Shown: positions 27,604 to 37,265, counted from the stretch's first letter. The stretch is 64,000 nt of DNA from Pseudomonas sp. HN11 (GCF_021390155.1 NZ_CP089985.1:1747001-1811000), one strand, 5' to 3'. Made by a program: numbers and translations. Notes: generated from the sequence alone by a model not told the origin.

Positions 27604-28401
27604 ATGCGCTTTAGTGATTTGCTCGACGCCGCCCGTAGCAACCCGCTGGACGTCACCATCCCCGCCGAGTGGGCCCAGGGGCGCGCGACTTTTGGTGGCC
27701 TGGTGGCTGCCTTGCAATACGAAGCCCTGCGTGCCCAAGTGCCGGCCGAGCGTCCGCTACGCTCGCTCGCCATTACCTTTGTCGGGCCTGTAGCGCCGGA
27801 TGTTTCAGCCAGTTACCAGGTCGAAGTCTTGCGCGAAGGCAAGGCCGTTAGCCAATTGCTGGGCCGTGTGGTGCAGAACGGTGAAGTGGCGACATTGGTA
27901 CAGGCCAGTTTCGGTGCGTCCCGTGAGTCGGAAATCGCTGTCGAGAGCGAAGCGCCGCCGGTGTTCAAACATTGGGATGAATGCCAGGAACTGGCCTATA
28001 TCAAGGGCGTGACCCCGGAATTCATGCGCCACCTGGCGATGCGCTGGAGTGTCGGTGGCTTGCCGTTTACCGGTAATAAATCCCGAGACATGGGCGGTTG
28101 GGTGCGGTTGCGTGGGGATGTGAAAGAAGAGCCGTTGACCGAGGCGCACATCCTCGCCCTCGTCGACGCCTGGCCTCCGGCCTTGCTGCCGCACCTGAAA
28201 AAGCCGGCACCCGGCAGCACCCTGACCTGGACCATCGAATTCATCCAGCCCTTGCAGGATCTGACGACCCTCGACTGGTGCCAGTATTATGTCAACATCG
28301 AACACGCCCGCGACGGTTACGGTCATGCCGCCGCTGCCCTCTGGAGCCCGACCGGCGAACTGATCGCCATCAGCCGCCAGACTGTGGTGGTCTTCGCCTG
28401 A
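27604..28401 (+). CDS. Acyl-CoA thioesterase family protein (double hot-dog, TesB-like)
   Basis: A 265-aa protein with two hot-dog halves. The first carries PAEWAQGRATFGGLVAALQYEAL and LRSLAITFVGPVAPD; the second has TLTWTIEFIQPL and the end pattern GYGHAAAALWSPTGELIAISRQTVVVFA, typical of thioesterase-like superfamily proteins that hydrolyse acyl-CoA. Substrate chain length cannot be read from the sequence. It is convergent with the next gene, the two stop codons lying 2 bp apart. Confidence 0.85.
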   Translation: MRFSDLLDAARSNPLDVTIPAEWAQGRATFGGLVAALQYEALRAQVPAERPLRSLAITFVGPVAPDVSASYQVEVLREGKAVSQLLGRVVQNGEVATLVQASFGASRESEIAVESEAPPVFKHWDECQELAYIKGVTPEFMRHLAMRWSVGGLPFTGNKSRDMGGWVRLRGDVKEEPLTEAHILALVDAWPPALLPHLKKPAPGSTLTWTIEFIQPLQDLTTLDWCQYYVNIEHARDGYGHAAAALWSPTGELIAISRQTVVVFA

Positions 28402-28403
28402 CC

Positions 28404-28766
28404 TTAGTGCCTGTGGCGCTGCCGCCAGGCACGCCACCAGCCGCCACTTAATACAAAACGTGGAAAGGTCACGAACTGCTCGACCACCAGGCGCTGCACC
28501 GCATCTTTACGGTCACTGAACGGCTCACTGGCCCGGGCTTCCAGGCTATGGCCATGACGCTGCAATGCCAAGCCGGCCAGAATCCCGACCACACCCACGG
28601 CAAAACTGGCCAGGCTCAGACTGAAAACCCCGGATACGATCAACAGAAACCCGATGATGAACAGCGGCACGGCAATCAGGTGCAATGCCAGATTGGTCGG
28701 GTGCTGGTGGTTCTGCGGGTAGTTACGCCATTGCCAGGCGGGGAGATTGGGATGACGTTTGCCCAT
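28404..28766 (-). CDS. Mpo1-like (DUF962) membrane protein
   Basis: A 120-aa protein with two central hydrophobic helices. It begins MGKRHPNLPAWQWRNYPQNHQHPTN and has the HPTNLALHLIAVPL motif with the His residues that bind Fe2+ in the yeast 2-hydroxy-fatty-acid dioxygenase Mpo1. The bacterial enzymes are little studied, so this is a family assignment only. It is convergent with the thioesterase gene, which could be relevant to fatty acid metabolism, though co-regulation is not implied by opposite strands. Confidence 0.75.
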   Translation of the reverse strand: MGKRHPNLPAWQWRNYPQNHQHPTNLALHLIAVPLFIIGFLLIVSGVFSLSLASFAVGVVGILAGLALQRHGHSLEARASEPFSDRKDAVQRLVVEQFVTFPRFVLSGGWWRAWRQRHRH

Positions 28767-28882
28767 GATGGTGAATCCTCTGTCCGTTGAAATAGCATGG
28801 AGAGAGTTTAGGTGGGGTTGGGTGGCGGGGCGAATTGGGGCTGGCTATTGGGGTCATAGAAGGCAATTTGTGGCAGCCACGC

Positions 28883-29272
28883 TCATGCCCAAATAACGCA
28901 GTCATGATCGTCCAGATGCATTAGAAACGTGAGGTCCTGATCGGTTACCCAGAATGGGTATCCGGTCGTTTCACCCAGAACTACTGCAATGTCTTGAGCA
29001 TCAGGGATTTTCCACGCCCGGTATGCCGAGTCGAACACTAATAGAACCAGGTTTTCTTGACTAATTCGATGCTGTATTTCCTGCCAAAAGTTAGGGTTTT
29101 GTTCTGTGCTTTTTTCGTTCAGTTGGACTGGGTCGAGTACGTTTCTTTCTGACTTGAAGAACTTCTTAGTCAGTGACTGTATCAAGCTCGCAATTTCGCT
29201 AAACTCCAGTTTCTTAGAGCGGATATCCAGAGCTTTTAGGGCATGGTCTATCTCTTTTTCGAGCTGATGCAT
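28883..29272 (-). CDS. Hypothetical protein, candidate orphan immunity protein
   Basis: A 129-aa acidic protein I cannot assign to a named family. It is predicted mixed alpha/beta, ends HLDDHDCVIWA and has no membrane segment or signal. It is AT-rich, leftward like the RHS gene, and lies 54 bp beyond the Imm50-like gene. Small acidic proteins stacked downstream of RHS toxins are often immunity proteins kept after their toxin tail was replaced. The immunity role is inference from position and composition. Confidence 0.6.
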   Translation of the reverse strand: MHQLEKEIDHALKALDIRSKKLEFSEIASLIQSLTKKFFKSERNVLDPVQLNEKSTEQNPNFWQEIQHRISQENLVLLVFDSAYRAWKIPDAQDIAVVLGETTGYPFWVTDQDLTFLMHLDDHDCVIWA

Positions 29273-29326
29273 CAGCTAGCACCGCCTAGGGTATCCTTGG
29301 GGAGTATTATATTGGTTTTGGGTTGT

Positions 29327-29731
29327 TTAAAAGTAATAGTCGTCCGAACCGTTAATGTAAACATTTGGCCCGCTAAGTGAAATGAATTTTGCATTGAATT
29401 CTATAGATGCATTGTCGCTGGTAGCTTTAAAAGTAAAGTAATCCGTTTTTTTATTGATTTTTACTGTAAATACCTCATGCGCGGGGATGTTAAGGATCTT
29501 CAGGTTTTTAATGTCATTGCAGGTTATCCCAAGTCTGCACATGTTATATCCTTTGTTTTTCCATTTTTCTGGTAGGTTGTCTGGAAATTCGGGTATGTCG
29601 AAACCTATTCCAATACAAGGTTGATCATTTTCTACCCGTAATGAGAAAAGAGCTATTTTTCCAATTTCAACAGGAAGGCTGAAGATTTTGCTGAGAAATA
29701 TACTTCCGTCTAACTCGTTCCAGTGTTTCAT
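29327..29731 (-). CDS. Imm50-like immunity protein
   Basis: A 134-aa soluble protein whose centre (GIGFDIPEFPDNLPEKWK, near residues 41-58, then RLGITCNDIKNLKIL) matches the Imm50 immunity family as I remember it. Start WNELDGSIFL is also typical. It begins 2 bp after the RHS stop codon, the place of a cognate immunity gene, and should neutralise the RHS C-terminal toxin in the cytoplasm. Its codons and base composition are far more AT-rich than the RHS core, indicating separate acquisition with the toxin tail. Confidence 0.75.
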   Translation of the reverse strand: MKHWNELDGSIFLSKIFSLPVEIGKIALFSLRVENDQPCIGIGFDIPEFPDNLPEKWKNKGYNMCRLGITCNDIKNLKILNIPAHEVFTVKINKKTDYFTFKATSDNASIEFNAKFISLSGPNVYINGSDDYYF

Positions 29732-29733
29732 TT

Positions 29734-32700
29734 TTACTTCCTGAATGGATAGTGTTTTTTTGCGCCTTCAAGATAACCTTTTCGAGGCTTTTCGATGGGT
29801 CGCAAATTGAAGTGTGATGTATGGTCTCCAATACCATCTTCGCTACCGAATTTATGGCCTGCTGAGTGGTCTTGAATGAGGATTTTCGAGCCGTTTGATC
29901 TTGTAAATTGATAGACTTTTGTGTCTATGGGTTTACCGTTTTCATCCAGAATTGTTTTCCTGTTCTTGTCTGTCATTTTTTCAGTAGTGTATTGTTTCGT
30001 CTTTCCTGTGTCTGGGTCTACTACCATGTCTGGAGTCTGAACCATCGGTATCCCGGCATCTCTTTTCGCCTGCCTGAAGGCACCTCTGCGAGAAATATCA
30101 GGTGTTTCCGGTTCATTCGGTGTTTTACAGGCTGGCTGTTGTATCCCTTTCGGCGGACAGTTGGCGCTCAGCCCTGTCGGATCCACCCATCCGGTAGGGT
30201 TCGGCACGTACTGGTACGCATTGATCCCACCCGCCAACTTCACCGGGTCAGGCGTCAGATAGCGACCGATATCCGGATTGTAGTAGCGATGGCGGTTGTA
30301 GTGCAGCTCGCTTTCTTGATCGAAGTATTGGCCCTGGAAGCGCAGCGGGTTGTCGATTTTTCCGATGTCGAGACGGCTGATTTCTCCATAGGCGCGGTAA
30401 TGGGCGGACCAGACGATTTCGCCATCGGCAGCGGTGAGTTCCTGCGGCGTACCAAGGTGGTCGAGTTGGTAGTGGTAGGGCTTGGCTTCCTTTGGACCAA
30501 AGCCTTCGAGCAAGGCTAGCGGACGGAAGCTGTCCGGTTCGTAGAGATAGCTGCGGTGACGGTCCGCGTGGTGCTCGGCGATGAGCTTGTCGCCTTGCCA
30601 GAAGAACTCGGTGGTTACACCGTCGACGGTTTTGCTTATGCGCCGTCCAAATGGGTCGTAGCGGTAACTAGCTTTTTTGCCATTGGGGCGGGTGATGCCG
30701 GTCAGACGGTGCTGGCAGTCATAGCGGTATTCAGTAACGAGTTGATGGCCTTTGCCACGCCGTTCGCGGATCAGGTTGCCGAAGGCGTCGTAGTCGTAAT
30801 GGTGGTCGCCCTGGATCATCAGGCGGTTGCCGGCGACGATGTCGGGGCCGGGGCGGTCTTGCATCAGCAGGTTGCCGGCCGGGTCGTGGGCGAAGCGTTC
30901 CTGCTCGCCTTGGGAGTGGTCGGCGCGGGTGAGGCGGTTTAATGGGTCGTAGTGGTAGTGGTGCTCGCCTTTGCGGGTGTCGAGCAGGCGGGTGAGGTTG
31001 CCGGCTTCGTCGTAGTCGTAGTGGCGGCTGTATAGCGGACCTTCGGCGTCGTGGATGCTCTGGTTGAACAGGCGGCCCTGGTGGTCGTGTTGGTAGTGGC
31101 TGAGCAGTGTTCCTTGCGCGCGTTGCTGTTCGCGTCCGGCGTGGAACAGGTGCGAGGTGAGAACGGTGCCGTTCAGGTCGACGGTGGCGAGGTGGCCGCC
31201 TTTGTCGTGTTTGAAGGTGAGGCGGTTGTTGTCCGGCAGGCGTAGGTTTTGCAGCTGACCGCAGGCGTCGTAGCCGTAGCGCAGGGTGCCCCAGCCCTGG
31301 TGTTCGGCGGTGAGGCGGTTTTGGCTGTCGTACTCGTAGGCCAGGGACCAGTGGCCGTCTTCGACGCTTACGAGGTTGCCCTGGCGGTCGTAGGTGTAAT
31401 CGACGGTGTTGCTGTCGGGCAGGGTTTTTCTGATGAGGCGTCCGGCGTAATCGCGCTCGTAGCGGGTAACCAGCTGACTGCCATCATCACCGTGTTCGGT
31501 CTTTTCCCGAAGGTTGCCGTTGAGGTCGTAGAGGTAAGCCGTACGCTGGCCGTCAAAACCGATTTCCTGCTGGATCAGGCCGTTGCTGTGGTACTGGAGC
31601 CGGTAGGTTTCGCCCACCTCGTTTTCGATTTCGGTCAGCAACAAACGTACGTTGTCGTAGCGGTATTTGACCTGAGTGCCATCAGCATTGATGCGGCGGC
31701 TGATCAGGTGCAATCCGTCGGCGTATTCGTAGCGGGTGACGTGGCCCAGTTCATCGCGCTCGGAGGTGATTTTTCCGTAAGCGTTGTAGGTATATTTACG
31801 CGTGTCGCCGCTCGGCAAGACGATTTGAACTAACCGCCCAACGCCGTTCCACTCAAATTGTGTGAGCGAACCGTGCTCGTCTTCCTGGGTGATTTTTCGC
31901 CCGAGGTCGTCATAGCGATAACGCTTGACCCCGCCATTCGGCAACTGCTCCTCAAGCAACTGCCCACGCTCATTCCACACCAGCCGATGACAGCTGTGAT
32001 CCGGGTACCACACCCCAACCAGCTGGCCGCATTTGTTGTAGCTGTAGTCAGTAGCATTGCCGTCTGGATCGATCTTGCGAATAACATCGCCCTGATCATT
32101 GCGCTCATACTTCCAAACCGCTTCCCCACGTCGCACAACCCGTACGAACCCGTTGTCATGCTCGTAGGACGTTGGCTCGTCATCCCCCGGAAACACCGCC
32201 ACCAAACGCCCGGCTTCGTCGTACTGGTAGGCCGTGATCGCCCCCAGCGGATCCTGCTCAACCGTCAGCCGACCTTTGTCATCGTAGGACTTGAAGTGCT
32301 CGGCCCCATCCGGATCCACCCGCTGCACCAGCCGCGCCCGCTGGTCATGCACGTAGACTTCCCGGCTGCCATCGGCGTTAAACACCGTGACCTGGCCGTT
32401 GTCATCCCAGGCGTAGCGTGTGTCCATCTGCGAGAAACTGGCCCAATGCCGGACACACCGCGCCGTCTTGCCAGACTTTTCCCACTCCCAGAAGAAACTC
32501 GCCCCACCGGCCAAGCCACGTTCAAGAATGACGTGCTGCTCGTCGTACCGATAAACCTCGCTTTCGCCGACAGCATTGGTCGCTGAAACGAGTCGCCCAA
32601 GGTCGTCATAGGCGTAGGAAACAACCGTCTGCTCCGTCACCCAAACAAACGGCCCCTCATCCACGACGCGATGAATCTGATAGTCCACCGCCACGATCCG

Positions 32701-34446
32701 CCCCGAGGCATAGCGCAAACACAGCGAGCGCCCGACACCGTTATCCACCCGCTCAATGCGCCCCAGAAAATCCCGGGAAATGCGCAGCCGGTTGTCATAC
32801 GCATCGCTGATCGCTGTCAGCACACCGTCGCGAAAGTGGTAGAACCGTGAGGCCTGAGCCAGCACCAACTCATCAGGCAATGAACCCAGATAGATCGCCG
32901 CTTCGGCCAGGCTGTTGGTGATCGCAGGTCGAGCAGCCGTAGGCAAGGGCAGGGTGGTCGAGCGATTCTCATGATCGGTCCACACCACCGAATCCCCGGA
33001 AACACTCAAGCGATGCGCCAGCGAGTGACTCCAGCCAAACCCCAACCCACAATCCACTTCCACCGCACTGGTGCGATACAAGCGGGTCCACTCAAACGCC
33101 AAAACTCCGTCCAGCGCGCCATCGGTGAGGGTCAGCAGTTCTTCGCCCGTGACCATCGACACCGGGCAACCGTTAGTGGCTGTCTTGTCCGAAGGCGCCG
33201 CCGCATCCCCAGCCGGATTCTTCGCAACAGCCGGCACGTCATCCACAGGCTCTTGCCGCACCAACACCGTCCGCTGCCTGGCCTTGTGCCGCACCACCGG
33301 CACCGGGTTGGAAACCAACTGATCGCCAGCCTTCAACGGCACATCCGGAACCGTCCGAATCGGTGTCGCCGGGCTACCCAGCAACAGCGGCCTGGCCGTT
33401 TCGACATGGGCGTCCAACCGAGGCCCGACCAACTGATCGGCCAGCCTCTCCAGCCATTTGCGTGCTTGGCCAGACTTGATGGTCCCCAACACCTGCATAC
33501 CCAGGCGAACCTGAACCCCCATGCCCCGCGTCGCCCAGACCAGGAATAAGTTGATCAGCACCTCGCCGGTCATCTCGCCCAGCAATTCATACATCTGCGG
33601 CGGCGGCAGCATGCGTATCCAGGCGACCATGGCCGACAGATAGATAAACAGCAGCGGCTCATCGCTGAGCACAAGCAGACCCTGGGCGATGGTGTCTTTG
33701 CCCAGTTTCAGCAGTTCGTTGAGTTCGGCCTGCGAGAGGTAATGCAACAACTTCTGGCTATTAGCCTTGATATCCGCCAACAGCTCGTACAGTTGGGTGA
33801 AGTTGTCCCACAGGTTGTAGAGCGCCTTGGCAATCCCGTTTGAGAGCGCCATGCCTTGCATGGCGCTGCGCTCGAACGGTGTGGCCTTGGCAAAGTCGTT
33901 CCATTGCGGCCTGAAGGTCTTCGTCCATTCATCACGCAGGCGATCTTCCAGTCCGGCAATCACCGACTGATAAGACGCGTACAGCGTCTTGATGTGATCC
34001 TTGGAAACGTTGGGATAAAAGGTGATCTGATAACGTTGGTCGCGGATGCAATCGTTGACTTCTAGAATGCCGCTGGCGTCGATGGTTCGATGAATGGGGT
34101 CACCGAACGGCTCGCCGTCTGAGCCGATGGCCTGCAGCATCACCGGCGTGTTGCCGATGGGCACAAACTGCGTGCTCTCGAACATATGCACCAGGGTCAA
34201 CGCACCCTGGGCCTTGCAGGTGGCAACTGCGCGATTCGGTTGTTTGGAAGACACGGGAGCGACGAGGGAAACCTCGTCCCCGACCTTGAACACCTGCTCC
34301 ACGTCCAGTACCGAACCGCTCCAGAAGCTTTCGGCCCACTCGTCAAATGCGTTCAGGCACGTGCGGAAATCGCTCAGGACGGATTCCACGTCTGGCGTAT
34401 TGGTATCCATGGGGTAGAGGACGAACTGCGCAATAACCGGAATCAT
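29734..34446 (-). CDS. RHS repeat polymorphic toxin with HNH-like C-terminal domain
   Basis: A 1570-aa RHS protein. About the first 420 residues form a variable N-terminal region with hydrophobic stretches (about 250-330) and no PAAR motif. A DUF6531-like segment follows (CPVSMVTGEELLTLTDGAL), then many YD/RHS repeats from about residue 450 to 1370. The core ends with PDIGRYLTPDPVKLAGG and NPTGWVDPTGL (near 1425), the hallmark before toxin tails. The last 145 residues contain DHSAGHKFGSEDGIGDHTSH and HFNLRP, a His-rich pattern of HNH/endonuclease VII-type DNase toxins. Delivery by type VI secretion is likely from family knowledge, but no vgrG, eagR or PAAR gene is adjacent. The G-rich Shine-Dalgarno is partly inside a hairpin. 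Confidence 0.88.
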   Translation of the reverse strand: MIPVIAQFVLYPMDTNTPDVESVLSDFRTCLNAFDEWAESFWSGSVLDVEQVFKVGDEVSLVAPVSSKQPNRAVATCKAQGALTLVHMFESTQFVPIGNTPVMLQAIGSDGEPFGDPIHRTIDASGILEVNDCIRDQRYQITFYPNVSKDHIKTLYASYQSVIAGLEDRLRDEWTKTFRPQWNDFAKATPFERSAMQGMALSNGIAKALYNLWDNFTQLYELLADIKANSQKLLHYLSQAELNELLKLGKDTIAQGLLVLSDEPLLFIYLSAMVAWIRMLPPPQMYELLGEMTGEVLINLFLVWATRGMGVQVRLGMQVLGTIKSGQARKWLERLADQLVGPRLDAHVETARPLLLGSPATPIRTVPDVPLKAGDQLVSNPVPVVRHKARQRTVLVRQEPVDDVPAVAKNPAGDAAAPSDKTATNGCPVSMVTGEELLTLTDGALDGVLAFEWTRLYRTSAVEVDCGLGFGWSHSLAHRLSVSGDSVVWTDHENRSTTLPLPTAARPAITNSLAEAAIYLGSLPDELVLAQASRFYHFRDGVLTAISDAYDNRLRISRDFLGRIERVDNGVGRSLCLRYASGRIVAVDYQIHRVVDEGPFVWVTEQTVVSYAYDDLGRLVSATNAVGESEVYRYDEQHVILERGLAGGASFFWEWEKSGKTARCVRHWASFSQMDTRYAWDDNGQVTVFNADGSREVYVHDQRARLVQRVDPDGAEHFKSYDDKGRLTVEQDPLGAITAYQYDEAGRLVAVFPGDDEPTSYEHDNGFVRVVRRGEAVWKYERNDQGDVIRKIDPDGNATDYSYNKCGQLVGVWYPDHSCHRLVWNERGQLLEEQLPNGGVKRYRYDDLGRKITQEDEHGSLTQFEWNGVGRLVQIVLPSGDTRKYTYNAYGKITSERDELGHVTRYEYADGLHLISRRINADGTQVKYRYDNVRLLLTEIENEVGETYRLQYHSNGLIQQEIGFDGQRTAYLYDLNGNLREKTEHGDDGSQLVTRYERDYAGRLIRKTLPDSNTVDYTYDRQGNLVSVEDGHWSLAYEYDSQNRLTAEHQGWGTLRYGYDACGQLQNLRLPDNNRLTFKHDKGGHLATVDLNGTVLTSHLFHAGREQQRAQGTLLSHYQHDHQGRLFNQSIHDAEGPLYSRHYDYDEAGNLTRLLDTRKGEHHYHYDPLNRLTRADHSQGEQERFAHDPAGNLLMQDRPGPDIVAGNRLMIQGDHHYDYDAFGNLIRERRGKGHQLVTEYRYDCQHRLTGITRPNGKKASYRYDPFGRRISKTVDGVTTEFFWQGDKLIAEHHADRHRSYLYEPDSFRPLALLEGFGPKEAKPYHYQLDHLGTPQELTAADGEIVWSAHYRAYGEISRLDIGKIDNPLRFQGQYFDQESELHYNRHRYYNPDIGRYLTPDPVKLAGGINAYQYVPNPTGWVDPTGLSANCPPKGIQQPACKTPNEPETPDISRRGAFRQAKRDAGIPMVQTPDMVVDPDTGKTKQYTTEKMTDKNRKTILDENGKPIDTKVYQFTRSNGSKILIQDHSAGHKFGSEDGIGDHTSHFNLRPIEKPRKGYLEGAKKHYPFRK

Positions 34447-34452
34447 GAAACG

Positions 34453-34469
34453 GCCCCATTAAGTGGGGC
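34453..34469 (-). promoter_or_regulatory. Hairpin covering the RHS ribosome-binding site
   Basis: On the minus strand GCCCCA, five bases and TGGGGC precede the RHS ATG. The only G-rich Shine-Dalgarno candidate (GGGG, about seven bases before the ATG) is in the 3' arm, so folding would hide it. Translation control by this fold is inferred. Confidence 0.4.
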
Positions 34470-34591
34470 ACTGATAGAAACGTGCATCGGCGGTCCCTCG
34501 CGCTGATTGGTCAGGCGAGAGACTTTGGAGAGGTTGGCTGGGAAAAGAAGTCGGCGTTAATCGCCGAGAAGGCTAGGAAGTTTCGCCAAAC

Positions 34592-34608
34592 CCTCGGGCA
34601 AACCGAGG
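34592..34608 (-). terminator. Possible terminator of the chemoreceptor gene
   Basis: CCTCGG, five bases and CCGAGG form a short stem 37 bp past the chemoreceptor stop; a GGTTT follows on the minus strand. The rest of the 198-bp gap to the RHS gene shows no gene. Confidence 0.4.
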
Positions 34609-34644
34609 CTTTGTTGTAGGTGGGGGATTACAGGGTGAACAGTC

Positions 34645-36126
34645 CTACAGCTTCAACTGCCCAATCGCCTTGCTCAGTTCCCCGGCCAGGGTGGCCAGTT
34701 CATTGCTGGTGGTCGCCGAGTCTACGGTTTGCTGCACCGTGTTCTCGGTCACGTCACGAATGCTGACGACCGCACGGTTCATTTCTTCGGCGACGTGGCT
34801 TTGCTGTTCGGCGGCGACGGCAATCTGGGTGTTGCTTTCGCGCATCTGCGCCACGGCGCCGGTGATTTCAGCGAGGGCGGCGCCGGCTTCCTGGGCCTGC
34901 TGCACGCAGTCGTCAGCCTTGAATGAGCTTTCCTGCATGAAGTCCACCGCGTCGCGGGTGCCGACTTGCAGGGCCGAGACCATGCGGGTGATTTCATCGG
35001 TGGAGCTTTGCACGCGTTTGGCCAGGTTACGCACTTCGTCGGCGACCACGGCAAAGCCACGGCCCATTTCCCCGGCGCGGGCGGCTTCGATGGCGGCGTT
35101 GAGGGCAAGCAGGTTGGTCTGCTCGGCGATGCTGTGGATCACGCTGACCACGCCGTTGATTTTTTGGCTGTCCTCGGCGAGCTTCTGGATCATCTCGGCG
35201 GTCTGCTGCACGCCTGTGGACAGGCCGGAAATCGAGCGCTGCACCCGGGTGACCACTTCCTGACCGCTGCCAGCGAGGGTGTCGGCGGTCTGGGACAGAT
35301 CCCTTGTGGCGCCTGCGTGTTGGGCAATGTGGTAGACGGTGGCGGTCATCTCGTTGATGGCGGTGGCGGCCTGGTCGGTCTCGCTCTGCTGGCCGAGCAT
35401 GCCGTGCTGCACCTCGTTCATGCTGTTGGCCAACCGCGTGGCGCCTTCATCAAGTTGCTTGGCGGTGCGTGCCACGGTTTTGACCACGCGTTGGTAGCCA
35501 GCCTGCATGGCGTTGAAAGCGCTGGCCATCTGGCCGACTTCATCCTTGCACGCCAAGGGCACGCGGGCCGACAGATCGCCGGTTTTTTCCACGTGCAGCA
35601 TCACATCTTTCAGTGTGTTGAGTTGGCTGAGCAGGAAACGGATCAGCAACTGAGAGGCGCCGAGCATCGCCAGCATCAGGATCAAGACTGCCGCTGCATA
35701 GTTGGCGAAACGCTCGCCGAACACCTGAGTCAGGCTGGGCGCGTAGGCGAGGACGGCAACGTATTGACCATCAGGGCGGGCGACGACTTCGGCGCCCATC
35801 AGCGGGTTCTCGCCGAACACCGGCATGTGGTTCAGCTCGACCCAACCCGTGGCGCTGCCCAGAGCTGACAGATCCCGGTCGGCCATGTGTGGGATTTGGC
35901 CTGGCGCGAACGTCAACCAGTGCTCATCCTTGGGCAGTGCTTCCCCAGCCGGCCAGGCGCCAAGCAGCCGCGCTTGTGCCTGGGCCGAGGTGTGAGAGGC
36001 CGTGCTGCGCGCCTGTTGTTCAAGCTGCACGGCATACAGCACCAGCAGTAAGGTAGTGATGAAGGCGACCGCGTTGACGGCCCAGAATTTGTACTTCAGC
36101 GAGATATTGCTAAGCCAGGCACCCAT
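34645..36126 (-). CDS. Methyl-accepting chemotaxis protein
   Basis: A 493-aa chemoreceptor. TM1 is near residues 17-35, a short periplasmic sensor of about 105 residues follows, TM2 lies near 148-170, then a HAMP domain and the methyl-accepting domain. The signalling tip [20 protein letters not shown] and [15 protein letters not shown] (near residues 340-380) is intact. It lacks a C-terminal NWETF-type tether. The small sensor is too divergent for ligand assignment. The ATG at 36126 begins [15 protein letters not shown]; the frame continues to 36213 with no good ribosome site. It stands alone. Confidence 0.9.
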   Translation of the reverse strand: MGAWLSNISLKYKFWAVNAVAFITTLLLVLYAVQLEQQARSTASHTSAQAQARLLGAWPAGEALPKDEHWLTFAPGQIPHMADRDLSALGSATGWVELNHMPVFGENPLMGAEVVARPDGQYVAVLAYAPSLTQVFGERFANYAAAVLILMLAMLGASQLLIRFLLSQLNTLKDVMLHVEKTGDLSARVPLACKDEVGQMASAFNAMQAGYQRVVKTVARTAKQLDEGATRLANSMNEVQHGMLGQQSETDQAATAINEMTATVYHIAQHAGATRDLSQTADTLAGSGQEVVTRVQRSISGLSTGVQQTAEMIQKLAEDSQKINGVVSVIHSIAEQTNLLALNAAIEAARAGEMGRGFAVVADEVRNLAKRVQSSTDEITRMVSALQVGTRDAVDFMQESSFKADDCVQQAQEAGAALAEITGAVAQMRESNTQIAVAAEQQSHVAEEMNRAVVSIRDVTENTVQQTVDSATTSNELATLAGELSKAIGQLKL

Positions 36127-36222
36127 GGAAGGTTTTCTCTGATAGCGGAAACAGCATTGGCAAGGTGCCATTATTGTGCTGCTATCGAGGGAACCGGTTT
36201 TGACGTGGGTCAATGCGCTGCA

Positions 36223-37029
36223 TCAATCCACTTCGGGCAGCCCAAAAAAGCGACGGGCGCACGCTGTGCTGTTACGGGCGAGGTCTTCCATGCTTTCGTG
36301 GCGGTGCAGGGCGACTTCGTGCAAGACTTCCGGCAGGTACGCTGGCTCATTCCGGCCATTTTTCGGCTTGGGGCGCAGGGTGCGCGGCAGCAGATAAGGT
36401 GCGTCGCTTTCCAGCATCAGACGGTCACGGGGAATTTCCCTGACAAGTGGGTGTAGGTGTGTCCCACGGCGTTCGTCGCATATCCAGCCGGTGATGCCGA
36501 TATGCAAGTCGAGGTCGAGGTAGCTGAAGAGCGCTTGCTGTTCGCCGGTGAAGCAATGCACCACGGCGGCGGTGAGGTGGTCGCGGTAGTCCTTGAGGAT
36601 TTCCAGCAGACGCTGGTTGGCGTCACGTTCGTGGAGGAACACCGGCAACTTCAGCTCGACGGCCAGGGCCAGGTGTTCTTCCAAGACTTTTTCCTGCTGC
36701 GGGCGCGGGGAAAAATCCCGGTTGAAATCCAGCCCGCATTCACCCACCGCACGCACGCGGCTTTCGCTGAGCAAGCTGCGCAGACGCTGGGCGCTGTCGC
36801 CGTTCCACTCGCTGGCGGAGTGGGGGTGGATGCCAGCGGTACTGAACAGGCGTTGGCCGCTTTCGTCTAGTTTTACGCAGAGTTCCATGGCCTGTTCGCT
36901 GCCCTCGATACTGGTGCCGGTAAGCACCAGTTGCCGTACGCCAGCAGCATAGGCGCGGTCGAGTACAGCCTGGTGCTTCTCGTCGAAACTGGGGTTGGTC
37001 AGGTTGACGCCGATATCAATGAGTTGCAT
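36223..37029 (-). CDS. tatD: TatD family metal-dependent deoxyribonuclease
   Basis: A 268-aa TIM-barrel hydrolase. It starts [17 protein letters not shown], with [15 protein letters not shown] (metal-ligand Glu, near residues 93-107), [26 protein letters not shown] and [26 protein letters not shown] near 200-225. These are the four TatD metal-binding regions. TatD acts as a 3'-5' exonuclease and in DNA repair in E. coli. GGAGA lies seven bases before the ATG. It is divergent from the lytic transglycosylase gene; the 236-bp gap holds no other gene. Confidence 0.92.
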   Translation of the reverse strand: MQLIDIGVNLTNPSFDEKHQAVLDRAYAAGVRQLVLTGTSIEGSEQAMELCVKLDESGQRLFSTAGIHPHSASEWNGDSAQRLRSLLSESRVRAVGECGLDFNRDFSPRPQQEKVLEEHLALAVELKLPVFLHERDANQRLLEILKDYRDHLTAAVVHCFTGEQQALFSYLDLDLHIGITGWICDERRGTHLHPLVREIPRDRLMLESDAPYLLPRTLRPKPKNGRNEPAYLPEVLHEVALHRHESMEDLARNSTACARRFFGLPEVD

Positions 37030-37265
37030 GGTGCTATCTCCGCCTGCGGCCGGAAAGCATATCAGAGCTGTAGATTTATAAGAAAAACGAAGAACTACAA
37101 CGGGTTATAGCTGTCTTTGAACGTCGCAAGTGACATGTGGTTGGCCGAGCGCCTGACCCTGTGCCACCGTTGCGCGCGAAGCCTGCGCATAAAGCGCTCT
37201 GTTTCTGACCCCCACCGCCTCGTTTTTCGCGAGGGCGTTGGCCAGTATTCTTTTGCGGAGAGCGG

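Noticed and set aside
29734..34446. Tandem YD repeats as a CRISPR or satellite array
   Set aside because: They are coding repeats within the RHS open reading frame with varied DNA sequence, not direct repeats with spacers.
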